Position numbers and translations under genes: made by a program
The notes under the pieces: generated by a model
Databases searched by the model: none
What the model saw: only the letters and a program-made list of their open reading frames with translations
Told to the model about the DNA's origin: nothing
From: Bacteroidales bacterium
GTDB taxonomy: Bacteria > Bacteroidota > Bacteroidia > Bacteroidales > SM23-62
NCBI GenBank assembly: GCA_016783865.1
Contig: JADHVS010000020.1
Span: 1-37,763 of the forward strand
DNA: 37,763 bases
Reading direction: 5' to 3'
In this document: one piece after another, positions 6,883 to 15,188 of the stretch
Layout: each line of letters opens with the position of its first letter
Position numbering within the stretch: the first letter of the stretch is position 1

Positions 6883-7716
6883 ATGAACATACGGGAAGCC
6901 GTCGTTGCCGGATCGTTTTATCCGGGCACAAAATCAGAACTGATGGACCAGCTTGACAAGCTGTTCCTCGTTGAAAAGGACAAAATAAAATCAGACCTGG
7001 CAGAGAAAGAGATAATCGGTGCGGTTATCCCCCATGCCGGGTATATCTTTTCAGGCTATGAGGCAGTGCACTTCTTTGCCCTGCTAAAAAAATCGGAAAA
7101 GCAGTATGATACCATTTTTATCATTAATCCAAATCATACAGGCTACGGTGCAGACATTGAAGTAGACAATCATGATGAATGGGAAACACCCATTGGTACA
7201 ACACCCCTGGATCACGATTTCATAAAGGCTTTGGATCTGCCTGTGGCCGGCATGGCTCAGAGCCGGGAACATTCGGCAGAGGTGATTTTACCCTTCCTGC
7301 AAAAATGGCTTGAGCACCCATTTAAAATAGTCCCGGTCTGTATTTTGCGGCAAAATCCTGACACCTCCAGGGAGATCGCTCAAAAAATATTCGATGCCAA
7401 CAAACAGCTGAAGAAAAAGATCCTGGTAATTGCCTCATCCGATTTCTCACATTATGTTGATCCGGAATCCGGAGCAAAAAAGGATGACCTGGTATTGAAG
7501 GAAATAGAAAACCTGGATTCGGATAAACTACATGATACAGTTATTAAAAACCGCATTTCGGTGTGTGGATACGGACCGATCATGACGTTGATCGAATACG
7601 CAAAGCTGGTCTCGGAAAATCCTAAATCCACTATCCTGGCAAGGGGAAATTCAGGCAAGACCATGCAATCCGGCAGTGTGGTGGATTATGTATCGATACT
7701 GTTTTACCAGGAATAA
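6883..7716 (+). CDS. amrB: AmmeMemoRadiSam system protein B (MEMO1 family)
   Basis: This MEMO1-family protein is related to class III extradiol dioxygenases and has 277 residues from ATG at 6883. The frame is open from an ATG at 6838 that overlaps the amrS stop, but those extra 15 residues are encoded by a palindromic GGCCCGGG-type stretch, and MNIREAVVAGSFYPG is the usual family start. Conserved metal and active-site motifs are visible: VIPHAGYIFSG, NPNHTGYG, SREHSAEVILPFL, SSDFSHY and VCGYGP. It is almost certainly cotranscribed with amrS. Metal binding and cooperation with the radical SAM partner are inferred from the family. Confidence 0.92.
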   Translation: MNIREAVVAGSFYPGTKSELMDQLDKLFLVEKDKIKSDLAEKEIIGAVIPHAGYIFSGYEAVHFFALLKKSEKQYDTIFIINPNHTGYGADIEVDNHDEWETPIGTTPLDHDFIKALDLPVAGMAQSREHSAEVILPFLQKWLEHPFKIVPVCILRQNPDTSREIAQKIFDANKQLKKKILVIASSDFSHYVDPESGAKKDDLVLKEIENLDSDKLHDTVIKNRISVCGYGPIMTLIEYAKLVSENPKSTILARGNSGKTMQSGSVVDYVSILFYQE

Positions 7717-7721
7717 GAAGA

Positions 7722-7746
7722 AATTTGGAATTTGGAATTTGGAATT
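7722..7746. repeat. Perfect heptad repeat after amrB
   Basis: Three exact copies of AATTTGG (7722-7742) plus AATT, starting five bases after the amrB stop codon. It sits in the 65-base gap between the convergent amrB and OmpA-family genes. No inverted partner is nearby. Confidence 0.75.
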
Positions 7747-7781
7747 AAGGGGTATGGGGTGAAGGTTATAGATCAGAATAA

Positions 7782-10082
7782 CTACCTGTTAGACAGGGCA
7801 TCATAGCGAGAGGTCGGCATTACAAAAGCATCTTTATAGCCCATGTTTCTTACATTCGGCAGTTCCTGAACAGCCTCATCAATGTGCTCAAAATGTCCGG
7901 TCACATAACGGGACAAACCATCCTTTCCATCATATCTCTTAACCTTTGGAAGGTCACTGAAATAGGCAATATCTTTTGGGCTCCTCAGGGCCACAAACTG
8001 GATTGTATAAAATAACGTTTCATACGACGATGTGGTTAAATTATCCTGGATCAGGATATCAAAGTCATTTTTCTCAATCATCCTTGCATCAGGATAACCC
8101 TGGTCTATGGCTTCATTAAGATATTTTACGGCTTCCGGTTTTTGCTTAAAATGTCCGGCGGAATAGAGATAGGATTCATCGGTTGCAATCATAGTAACCT
8201 GTTCATTTAAAAACTCTTTGGGAGTATTGTCGCGGCGAACATCACTCTGAAGGAGTAAGACGGAATAGCCCTGATCTTCCATGGGGACCAGATCATCAGG
8301 CACAAAAATATCGGTTACCCTGATCTTATCACTGTTCAGGTTGGTAATTTTCACTGAGACATGCCTGTTCAGTTTTCTCCCGTCAGGAGCATCAGATCCA
8401 TCTTCATATTCATTGATAGCTACCGGATCGATCTCTCCTGCAGCCTTAACGTTAATCCTTCCCGGATCAATGCCCTTCTCAATTAAATAAGTGGCCACGG
8501 ATTGTGCCCTTTTATTCGATAGCTGTATATTGTATTCAGTTGATCCCTTTGCATCTGTATGGCCGGTGAGATCAAGACCGATCTCAGGAAATTTGAACAT
8601 GAGGCTAACGATCCTCTCAACGGTTCTCTGCGCTTCATCATTGAGTATAAAATCATCAAAATCAAACAGGATATTATTCAGGATATAGTATATCCCCAGA
8701 GATGAAAAGGACACCTTTGGCTGTTCTTCCGATCCGCCGGGATGAGTTCCCGGAGCCTCTTCAACAACCTTGTCATCCTTTAGGTTCTTCACTCCGATGG
8801 ACAAGTTATCGAAAGGAATAATCCTGACATTAAAGATGTTTTTATGCGATGAGAGTGAATCAGGTTTCACAGCATAATACGCCAGCGCATCATTCCAACC
8901 CGGATTATAGAACAGGTCATCATCGGATGTATTGAGCGGATAACCCAAATTGACCGGGGTACTCCAACTCTCCCGGCCGGTCTTATCGGAATAAAATATA
9001 TCATAACCACCCATGGTATTGTGGCCCTGTGAACTGAAATATAACTTTTGATCCTGCCTGGTCAGAAAGGGTGATTCTTCATTATAATATGAATTAATCT
9101 GCGGGCCAAGATTCACAGGTTCACCCCATTCATCACCACTGATGCGTTCCGACCTGTAAATATCGAGCCCTCCCTGCCCGCCTTTTCGGTCACTGGTAAA
9201 AAAAAGTGATCCCCCATCCTGTGAAACACATGCATGGGATTCCATATATTTGGTATTTATGCTGTTGAGTTCAACAGCTCTCGACCATCTCTTGCCACGG
9301 AAGTGACTCACGTATATATCTGTATTAAAATAATCGGAATACACCAGGTATAATTCAGTTCCGTCGAATGACAATGATACCGGAAAGGTATTCCCTGTAA
9401 GTCCAATCTCATGGTTAATAGCCCTGGGGGCTGACCACCTGTTCTCCTCCTTAACCGACATCATTATTCCCACACTTATGGGTCTCTCTGCAAGATAAAT
9501 CATAATGGAATCATTCCCTGAAACCACAGGATTGCAGACATCATATTCGGCCGAAATTTCGTCACCCAGCGGATTGAGTGCAATATTTATGGGATTATCT
9601 ATCATACTTTTTCCCAGTTCACAGGCTTTGATGTGTGTATTCACATATTCAATATTGGCAAATTTTCTTTTGTCGATGGAGTTGCTGTATTGCAGATAAA
9701 ATTCGATGGCTTTATCAAAATTATTGTTGATGTGATGGGCCCTTGCTAAAAGAAAGTACGATTCCATAGGTGCATTTCTCTCTTTATATGATCCCTCCTT
9801 ATATGCAGGATCAGCCAATCTGACAGCTTTTTCAAGATTATCAATGGCCCGGGCAGTGCTCCCTTCTGTTTTTAAATAGCAAAATCCACACAGAAAATTC
9901 AGATTGGCATTCCCGGGATCTTCAGATAGCAGGCTCTCATAAAATGTGATCGCCCTGGAATAATCTCCTGTCAGGAAATAGTATTCCGCCTCCATAAAGA
10001 TCATTTTATTGTTTTTGTCCTGGCAAAAAAGATTTACAGATATGAAAACAAAGACCAGTAGAATAATATTTTTAAACCACAT
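7782..10082 (-). CDS. TPR/PD40/OmpA-family envelope protein (two C-terminal SPOR-like repeats)
   Basis: This 766-residue paralog of 3722-5731 has the same order: signal peptide (ending VNLFCQ), TPR-like repeats (about 25-150), PD40 propeller (about 170-410, LFFTSDRKGGQGGLDIY), linker, and OmpA domain (GHTDAKGSTEYN, RAQSVATYLIEKG, GRKLNRHVSV). Two SPOR-like modules follow. The first (YSVLLLQSD ... GYPDARMIE) matches the paralog's tail. The second (YTIQFVALRSP ... RYVTGHF ... GYKDAFV) is a clearer SPOR-like module absent from the paralog. It is predicted to tether the outer membrane or a surface complex to peptidoglycan. It is the last gene of a minus-strand run with the lipoprotein and small exported protein upstream (gaps of 77 and 10 bases), suggesting a joint envelope function. 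Confidence 0.9.
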   Translation of the reverse strand: MWFKNIILLVFVFISVNLFCQDKNNKMIFMEAEYYFLTGDYSRAITFYESLLSEDPGNANLNFLCGFCYLKTEGSTARAIDNLEKAVRLADPAYKEGSYKERNAPMESYFLLARAHHINNNFDKAIEFYLQYSNSIDKRKFANIEYVNTHIKACELGKSMIDNPINIALNPLGDEISAEYDVCNPVVSGNDSIMIYLAERPISVGIMMSVKEENRWSAPRAINHEIGLTGNTFPVSLSFDGTELYLVYSDYFNTDIYVSHFRGKRWSRAVELNSINTKYMESHACVSQDGGSLFFTSDRKGGQGGLDIYRSERISGDEWGEPVNLGPQINSYYNEESPFLTRQDQKLYFSSQGHNTMGGYDIFYSDKTGRESWSTPVNLGYPLNTSDDDLFYNPGWNDALAYYAVKPDSLSSHKNIFNVRIIPFDNLSIGVKNLKDDKVVEEAPGTHPGGSEEQPKVSFSSLGIYYILNNILFDFDDFILNDEAQRTVERIVSLMFKFPEIGLDLTGHTDAKGSTEYNIQLSNKRAQSVATYLIEKGIDPGRINVKAAGEIDPVAINEYEDGSDAPDGRKLNRHVSVKITNLNSDKIRVTDIFVPDDLVPMEDQGYSVLLLQSDVRRDNTPKEFLNEQVTMIATDESYLYSAGHFKQKPEAVKYLNEAIDQGYPDARMIEKNDFDILIQDNLTTSSYETLFYTIQFVALRSPKDIAYFSDLPKVKRYDGKDGLSRYVTGHFEHIDEAVQELPNVRNMGYKDAFVMPTSRYDALSNR

Positions 10083-10159
10083 AGGAAAAGGGATTGCTGA
10101 TTAAGTTCTTGTTAAAATGAATACCAGAAATTCTGTGACTTACCCTGATGGCTACCTGA

Positions 10160-10624
10160 TCAATGCTCATAGTTCTTATACTGGAACAAAGCTCCCACAC
10201 ATCCTGTATAGCCCTGTAATTCTTTAGGATCTGACATTTTCCCAAGTACATTGATTTGTATTGTTAATCCCCTGGTTATATCAAAGCCGATACCCAGTGA
10301 CTCAATATATCTGTCATCTGCGTTATTGTATAATATCTCGCCTGTATCCGGGTCGATCAACCTGTAATTCACAGGGTATAATTTCTTATCTGCACAAAAT
10401 GTAAATATATAGTCCTTTTGCCCGTAGAAAACAACATTGAATTCAATGGTATCCTGAAGGCTGATGGGGGCACTATTTGACTGGCTGTAGATCTTGTAAT
10501 CTTTCTGAAGATCCATAGCGCAATCCCCCTTCTTGTAAAATTTTTCACACGATTGACCTAAAAGGGAAGAAGATAATCCAAATGACACCAAAATAATTGC
10601 TGTTAAACCGGTTATTTTTTTCAT
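10160..10624 (-). CDS. Exported protein of unknown function
   Basis: This 154-residue protein has a clear signal peptide (MKKITGLTAIILVSFGLSSS, cleaved near LLGQS). The mature part contains five cysteines, including a pair in SCEKFYKKGDC, which could form periplasmic disulfides. The predicted core is beta-rich (DTIEFNVVFYGQKDYIFTFC, then VNYRLIDPDTGEILYNNA), followed by GLTIQINVLGKM. I do not recognise a named domain. It sits 10 bases after the lipoprotein gene and before the OmpA-family gene, so a role in the same envelope complex is likely but inferred. Confidence 0.8.
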   Translation of the reverse strand: MKKITGLTAIILVSFGLSSSLLGQSCEKFYKKGDCAMDLQKDYKIYSQSNSAPISLQDTIEFNVVFYGQKDYIFTFCADKKLYPVNYRLIDPDTGEILYNNADDRYIESLGIGFDITRGLTIQINVLGKMSDPKELQGYTGCVGALFQYKNYEH

Positions 10625-10634
10625 TTTGAGATAT

Positions 10635-11618
10635 TTAGATTGTTCCTGATATAATACCTTGTCTTATCTCTGAGACGGTCTCTCTCAATTTTTCGAACTC
10701 CTCCTGAGATAATGTTGGCTGGCTTCCTCCTCCAATAACTAATTTCCCGGCTCCCTCCTTCTTCACCTGGGTTTCTCCGGAAGACTTATCCAACTTGCTG
10801 TAAATCTCTTCAAGCGGTTTCAGGTCGGCTAAAATATCAGTAACGTTGGGATCATCCTCAAGGCTTTTAGCAAAAGTTAACAGATTATCAATCGAATACT
10901 TCTGATCGGCCAGGTGCTGGATTAAATAGTCTGCTTCAGCAGAGGATCCTACCAGGCTTGTTGCCAGGTAAAGGCTTTCAACAAAGGCACCAGCCGTGAT
11001 TAATATCATGGTGTTGGACCGGTGTGTCTCTTCACAATAAGTGATCATATTGATAAAGGCTTCATTGGAGAGAATAAAGAGTGTATCCAGATCCTGAACA
11101 TTTCCTTTGGCGCGGGATATTAGCTCCTCGTTTATTGCACCTTCTACCCTGGCCTGTTCTGCAAGATCCTGCACCGCTTCGAGGTACTCGATGGTCTCAT
11201 CATGCCGGCCAAAAATGGCTGCAAACGCCAGATCTGTAATATATACTCCCAGGTTTAATGTTTTCGTTTTAGAGTCGAAGTATTTCTCAATATTGCTTGT
11301 TGGATTAAGGAGGTCTTTGTCAAAATCAAGCCCGCCAATATTCATAACACTGAGCATTTCAGCCGGAGAAGGGATCAGATGATACACCTTTTTGATCTGT
11401 TCAATTCTCTCAACCGATTCGAGAATGTCCTCACCAGCTTCTTCCATTCCTTTAGATCCGGCGCCCTGATTGGGTGATTTACAGGACACAAAACCAATGA
11501 CCAGCAGACAGGTAAACCAACATGTGAGCTTCGAATAAAGATCTCTGTTGGCAATGGAACCATATTTCCCGGGATTCGATCTGTATACTCTTTTGCGGGT
11601 GGAAATCATGTTGTACAA
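10635..11618 (-). CDS. Helical lipoprotein of unknown function
   Basis: This 327-residue protein has an N-terminal extension of about 30 residues before a hydrophobic signal segment and lipobox (CWFTCLLVIGFVSC, with the lipidated Cys near residue 46). The mature protein is mostly alpha-helical, with conserved-looking LIPSPAEMLSVM and LNLGVYITDLAFAAIFGRH segments. A variable QVKKEGAG linker and a short helix end the protein. Sequences with this IPSPAEM ... GVYxxDL pattern are frequent as uncharacterised Bacteroidales lipoproteins. It is the first gene of the minus-strand run ending at 7782. A shorter start nearer the signal segment is possible. Confidence 0.82.
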   Translation of the reverse strand: MYNMISTRKRVYRSNPGKYGSIANRDLYSKLTCWFTCLLVIGFVSCKSPNQGAGSKGMEEAGEDILESVERIEQIKKVYHLIPSPAEMLSVMNIGGLDFDKDLLNPTSNIEKYFDSKTKTLNLGVYITDLAFAAIFGRHDETIEYLEAVQDLAEQARVEGAINEELISRAKGNVQDLDTLFILSNEAFINMITYCEETHRSNTMILITAGAFVESLYLATSLVGSSAEADYLIQHLADQKYSIDNLLTFAKSLEDDPNVTDILADLKPLEEIYSKLDKSSGETQVKKEGAGKLVIGGGSQPTLSQEEFEKLRETVSEIRQGIISGTI

Positions 11619-11812
11619 ATTATTAAAAGTGAAATATTCTATTTCTTATGAACATATTAAAAATACAATATTTTGATTATATATCAACAATTCTTTATTT
11701 AGCATCCGAGTTATTTCTTAGTGCAAACCCCGTTTAATCGATTCAATTTGCCGATCAGCAGATTTTACAATATCTGTGATTTTACCGAACTTTATATAGT
11801 AAACTTATTATT

Positions 11813-12565
11813 TTGGCAAAAGACCATTACACCGGATTCTGGGTTGATTGGTATGATGAGTTGTCGGGTGGTTCCCTGCATGACATTGAGCTCTTTCGCG
11901 ACCTGCTGCGTTGTTCCGGGCAACCCATCCTTGAACTGGCCTGCGGTACCGGCCGTATGCTGATCGAGTTCCTGAAAGACGGGATGGTGTTGGATGGAGT
12001 TGACCTGGCGCCCGCCATGATAACTCAATGTCAGGCGAAATTGGACAAGGCCGGATTAAGATCCAATTTGTACATTCAATCCATTACAGACCTGGCGCTT
12101 CCCGGGAAATACAAAACCATATTTATAACCGGATCCTCCTTTCAGCATATTTCCACCCCGGAAGAAGCCATGAAAGCCCTTGTATGCATTTTTAATCATC
12201 TTGAGCCCGGAGGGAAATTCCTTATTGACATTTTTATTCCATTCGATGATATTCTTGATCCATCCCATGACCAGTTGATTGAACGTTGGTCAGCTTCCCG
12301 CGGAAACATGCAACTTAAAGTAAAGAAATCCTCTGATTTTGATTTCAGGAAACAAACAGATCACCATACCTATATATATGAGTTGTACGAAAACGATAAG
12401 CTGATCCGGTCAGAGGAGGATCATGTCGAAGTAAAATGGTACGGTGTAAAAGAATTTGAACTCATGCTGGAGCAGGCAGGATTCTCGGATATCACTTCAA
12501 AAGCGCTTGATGTGGGTAGCTCCGGGAGGATCATTACCTTGCATACAGCATACAAAATCAACTGA
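11813..12565 (+). CDS. Class I SAM-dependent methyltransferase
   Basis: This 250-residue protein starts at TTG (11813); there is no in-frame ATG between it and a stop at 11777. The SAM-binding glycine loop is ILELACGTGRMLIEFL (about residues 43-58), followed by the acidic residue of motif Post-I in VDLAPAMI. Motif II lies in YKTIFITGSSFQHI. The C-terminal substrate domain (HHTYIYELYENDKL, EEDHVEVKWYG) resembles the methyltransferase type 25/11 family. The substrate is unknown. It is divergent from the lipoprotein operon and close to the DUF1801 gene (39 bases), which may be cotranscribed. Confidence 0.88.
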   Translation: MAKDHYTGFWVDWYDELSGGSLHDIELFRDLLRCSGQPILELACGTGRMLIEFLKDGMVLDGVDLAPAMITQCQAKLDKAGLRSNLYIQSITDLALPGKYKTIFITGSSFQHISTPEEAMKALVCIFNHLEPGGKFLIDIFIPFDDILDPSHDQLIERWSASRGNMQLKVKKSSDFDFRKQTDHHTYIYELYENDKLIRSEEDHVEVKWYGVKEFELMLEQAGFSDITSKALDVGSSGRIITLHTAYKIN

Positions 12566-12604
12566 AAAATTCGTTTACTTAGTAACCACCTAAACTGGAT
12601 TAGT

Positions 12605-12943
12605 ATGAATCGGGAAGTAGAAAAGTATATCAAAAATGTTGATCCAGGGAAAAAACACATTTTCGATGAACTCAGGAGCATAATACTCAGTGTTCCGGGA
12701 CTTACGGAAGTCACCAAATATGGAATGCTTCATTATACTACCATGAACAACTGGGCCATTTCACTGGCCCACCAGAAACACTACGTGAGCCTGTATGTAC
12801 ATAATATCCAGATTGTTAAGAAATACAAGAACGAATTAGAGGATCTGAATACCGGGAAAAGCTGCATCCGGTTTTCCAAATCTAAAAAGGTCCCTGCCAA
12901 GACCATCCGGAAGATCATGATCGAGGCCACGGAGTTGGTTTAA
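12605..12943 (+). CDS. DUF1801 domain protein
   Basis: This 112-residue protein belongs to the DUF1801/YdhG-like group. Visible family features are VEKYIKNVDPGKKHIFDELR at the N-terminus, TEVTKYGMLHYT, SLAHQKHYVSLYVHN and GKSCIRFSKSKKVP. The family is a small alpha/beta fold related to iron-chaperone frataxin-like proteins, with no established reaction. It is probably in the same transcript as the methyltransferase upstream. Confidence 0.85.
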   Translation: MNREVEKYIKNVDPGKKHIFDELRSIILSVPGLTEVTKYGMLHYTTMNNWAISLAHQKHYVSLYVHNIQIVKKYKNELEDLNTGKSCIRFSKSKKVPAKTIRKIMIEATELV

Positions 12944-13016
12944 CCTCGGATTAACACATCCGGGAATTTCAATAGAATAATATCTTAATTTCTTTTTTCT
13001 ATCTTTGACCTTTCGA

Positions 13017-13106
13017 TTCCGGGTTTCGAGTTCCGAGTTTCGAGTTTCAAAGTATCTATTTAAAGATTCTCCTTTTCGGAACCCGGAACCCGAAACCCGG
13101 AACTTC
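13017..13106. repeat. Heptad-repeat hairpin downstream of the DUF1801 gene
   Basis: The left arm (13017-13050) runs TTCCGGG, TTTCGAG, TTCCGAG, TTTCGAG, TTTC. The right arm (13075-13106) runs CGGAACC, CGGAACC, CGAAACC, CGGAAC. Each arm has a period of 7, and the arms are near reverse complements over about 28 bases with a few mismatches, mostly wobble-compatible. The loop is about 24 bases. It lies between convergent genes, where it could act as a bidirectional terminator, though no strong T-tract follows. Confidence 0.75.
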
Positions 13107-13198
13107 AAAATTATATACTATGTCAGTTAATATAGCCATGTGGGGAAAGGCCCTGCGGATTATCCCCAGATTTCCAACCGGGGATGGGAGATCTGGTA

Positions 13199-14518
13199 TT
13201 ACATATCATTAAGAGATAAGCCCCTGTAAATAATTTGGTAATCCTTCAATTCCCCTGTTGATCTCTTGAAGTAAAACCCTTTTTCTTTAAGTTTTTCTAG
13301 TTCAATATTAACTGGATTGCGCTTCACCTCGATAATTTCAGCTTTCTTTTCAAGTTCATTTACTGCGATTAGATCAATTTCGGTTTCCCCTTTCCTGTCC
13401 CAATATCCGCCAATCATGGTAATGTTCTTCTCTTCGATGAACTTCGTACGGAAATAGCGTTCAAGGATCTTGCCGCTATAGGTGGAATAATCGCGGGAGA
13501 TGATTTCCTTCAGTTCCCGGAAACCTCTTATTTCGATGATGTGGCTGTACTTATAAATGAAACGGAACCAGAAAGTCAAGAAATTATCCTCAATAATATA
13601 ACGCACATTCTTGGTTTCGACCCTTGAGAAAATAGGAATTGTTTTGGAAATCAAGCTGTAATCCCGCTCCATTTTTGTTAAATACCCTCCGATCTCGCGT
13701 TTTACAACAGCTTCAATTTTTCCCCTGGTGTTCTCACCGCGGGCAATGGCAGACAAAATGGTGAAGTAGTATGCATATTCCTTACCGAACTCTTCAATCA
13801 GCATGTTTTTCCCCTCGAGCAAAAAAAGTGAGTCTTCTTTGATCATCAAATCGATCATGGCCTGCCTGGTATATGCCCCTGCATCCAGGAAAAGTTGGAC
13901 ATATTTTGCTACACCACCCGTAAAACAGTAAAGTGCGAGAAGGTCCTCCGGTGTCCAGAATGGGTAGTGATCGGTCAGGATCTCTTTTAATGTGGATGTT
14001 TCAAATGGCCGAATTTTCATCATTTGGGTGGCTCGTCCAAATAATGGTTCTTTTGAATTCTCAAAGATCCTGTGCATCAGAGTAAAAACCGACCCACTGA
14101 CTATCAGGTTAATCTTGCTTTCATCCTTGTTGACGTCCCAGTAATGTTGCATTTCGCTGTACACGAATGGAGCTATATGATAGAACTCCTGGAATTCATC
14201 GATAATTAGATTGAATGACATATCTTTTGAATAGACCATCAGGTACTCGAACAACTTTCCAAAGCTGCTAGTCTCTCCTAAGATCGGGATTCCCAATTTT
14301 TCCTTGACTTCCTGCTGGAAATCCTGGCATAAAAAACTCTCTGCTTTCCTGGCGACAAAGAAATAAAGGGTGGGTTGACCTGTAGTTGCATTTAAAAGCA
14401 AGTGTGTTTTTCCTATGCGTCTGCGGCCTGTAACGACAGTGAACTGAGCGCTTTTTAGAGATAGTTTTTGAATCTCTTTCAACTGAGTTATTTCCTTTTC
14501 CCGGTTATAGAACTTCAT
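13199..14518 (-). CDS. AAA ATPase of the archaeal-ATPase/DUF234 group
   Basis: This 439-residue protein has an N-terminal ATPase domain: Walker A GRRRIGKT at residues 31-38, Walker B IIDEFQEF with D107-E108, and a sensor-like VSGS. A winged-helix-like middle includes TRGKIEAVVKREIGGYLTKM. The C-terminal DUF234 nuclease-like domain has GGYWDRKGETEIDLIAVN and AEIIEVKRNP, the E ... D-x-D ... E-x-K layout of PD-(D/E)XK folds. The cellular role of these ATPases is not established; they are common in Bacteroidota and archaea and often move between genomes. A direct repeat in its promoter region (14546-14575) may be an operator. Confidence 0.92.
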   Translation of the reverse strand: MKFYNREKEITQLKEIQKLSLKSAQFTVVTGRRRIGKTHLLLNATTGQPTLYFFVARKAESFLCQDFQQEVKEKLGIPILGETSSFGKLFEYLMVYSKDMSFNLIIDEFQEFYHIAPFVYSEMQHYWDVNKDESKINLIVSGSVFTLMHRIFENSKEPLFGRATQMMKIRPFETSTLKEILTDHYPFWTPEDLLALYCFTGGVAKYVQLFLDAGAYTRQAMIDLMIKEDSLFLLEGKNMLIEEFGKEYAYYFTILSAIARGENTRGKIEAVVKREIGGYLTKMERDYSLISKTIPIFSRVETKNVRYIIEDNFLTFWFRFIYKYSHIIEIRGFRELKEIISRDYSTYSGKILERYFRTKFIEEKNITMIGGYWDRKGETEIDLIAVNELEKKAEIIEVKRNPVNIELEKLKEKGFYFKRSTGELKDYQIIYRGLSLNDM

Positions 14519-14545
14519 ATTTAAAACATTTACAAAGAGTACGTG

Positions 14546-14575
14546 TTTCCGAAACAGTCATTTCCGAAACAGTCA
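14546..14575. repeat. 15-bp tandem duplication in the ATPase promoter region
   Basis: TTTCCGAAACAGTCA occurs twice head to tail (14546-14560 and 14561-14575), followed by TTTCGA. Each copy holds the near-palindrome TTTC-C-GAAA. It lies 28-57 bases upstream of the ATPase start codon (minus strand), where paired operator half-sites would be expected. Confidence 0.7.
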
Positions 14576-14678
14576 TTTCGATTGTACAAATTTAAAAAGA
14601 ATCTTCAATTGTGCAATAGAAAAAACGAAAACAGTGACCACCTTGTGCCGGTATACAGCAAATATTGACTATCCTCCC

Positions 14679-14717
14679 CCCGAGTGCTCGGGACAGGGAT
14701 TGTTCTCGCAGGATTCA
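14679..14717. repeat. REP-like fragment
   Basis: A small hairpin CCCGAG-TG-CTCGGG (14679-14692) is followed by GGGATTGTTCTCGCAGGATTCA-like sequence. Its last 13 bases (CTCGCAGGATTCA) are identical to the end of the element at 989-1090. It is probably the 3' half of a decayed copy. Confidence 0.55.
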
Positions 14718-14727
14718 GTAATTTTCA

Positions 14728-14735
14728 TAACTTTG
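14728..14735 (+). promoter_or_regulatory. Candidate -7 box (TAnnTTTG)
   Basis: TAACTTTG matches the Bacteroidota -7 consensus exactly and lies 22 bases before the TTG start of the small protein at 14758. A TTG at 14700-14702 could serve as the -33 element, but the 25-base spacing is long. Confidence 0.45.
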
Positions 14736-14757
14736 TAAAAAAATAAAGTTATGACAT

Positions 14758-15006
14758 TTGAAAAAAACATATGAACTTCAAGATAACAATCAGTTAATCA
14801 TAAAATTACCTGAAAGATTTAAATCGAAAAGACGCGTTCGCGTAATTATCGAAGATATAGATGAGGATAATAACGAGAAAATTGAGTTATTAAAAAAAGC
14901 TGCCAAAGATCCATTATTCCTGTCTGATATCCAGGAAAACCAGAACGATTTCCAATATTCAGATAACGAAGCCTTGAGTTTTCAATTGGGCATTAATATT
15001 GAATAA
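14758..15006 (+). CDS. Small antitoxin-like protein
   Basis: This 82-residue protein starts at TTG 14758, because an in-frame TGA sits two codons upstream. The first half (KTYELQDNNQLIIKLPERF, then RVRVIIEDID) resembles the AbrB/VapB-like N-terminus of many small Bacteroidota antitoxins. The second half is acidic, with DPLFLSDIQENQNDFQYSD. No toxin gene follows: the next 176 bases to 15182 hold no frame of note besides the inverted repeat of the next operon. It may be an orphan antitoxin or the survivor of a broken pair. The family assignment is tentative. Confidence 0.6.
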   Translation: MKKTYELQDNNQLIIKLPERFKSKRRVRVIIEDIDEDNNEKIELLKKAAKDPLFLSDIQENQNDFQYSDNEALSFQLGINIE

Positions 15007-15126
15007 TATTACCTTACTCTTATTTAAGGGATTATGCTTTTCATAACCTGTAGGTAATTTACATCCCATATTTATTTAGACTCTGTTCAAATTAGTCAAT
15101 TCCTTAGTTCCTGCCCATCCATTTTC

Positions 15127-15188
15127 TTTCATAATTCATTAGTTTTAGTTCTCTTATCATAACCTTATCAAACTAATGAATTATGAAA
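15127..15188 (+). promoter_or_regulatory. Perfect 19-bp inverted repeat over the start codon of the sugar-acid operon
   Basis: Left arm 15127-15145 (TTTCATAATTCATTAGTTT) and right arm 15170-15188 are perfect reverse complements separated by 24 bases. The right arm contains the ATG (15183-15185) of the downstream dehydrogenase. If the transcript starts upstream of 15127, the start codon is buried in a 19-bp stem. Alternatively the arms are operator half-sites for a regulator. Confidence 0.75.
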
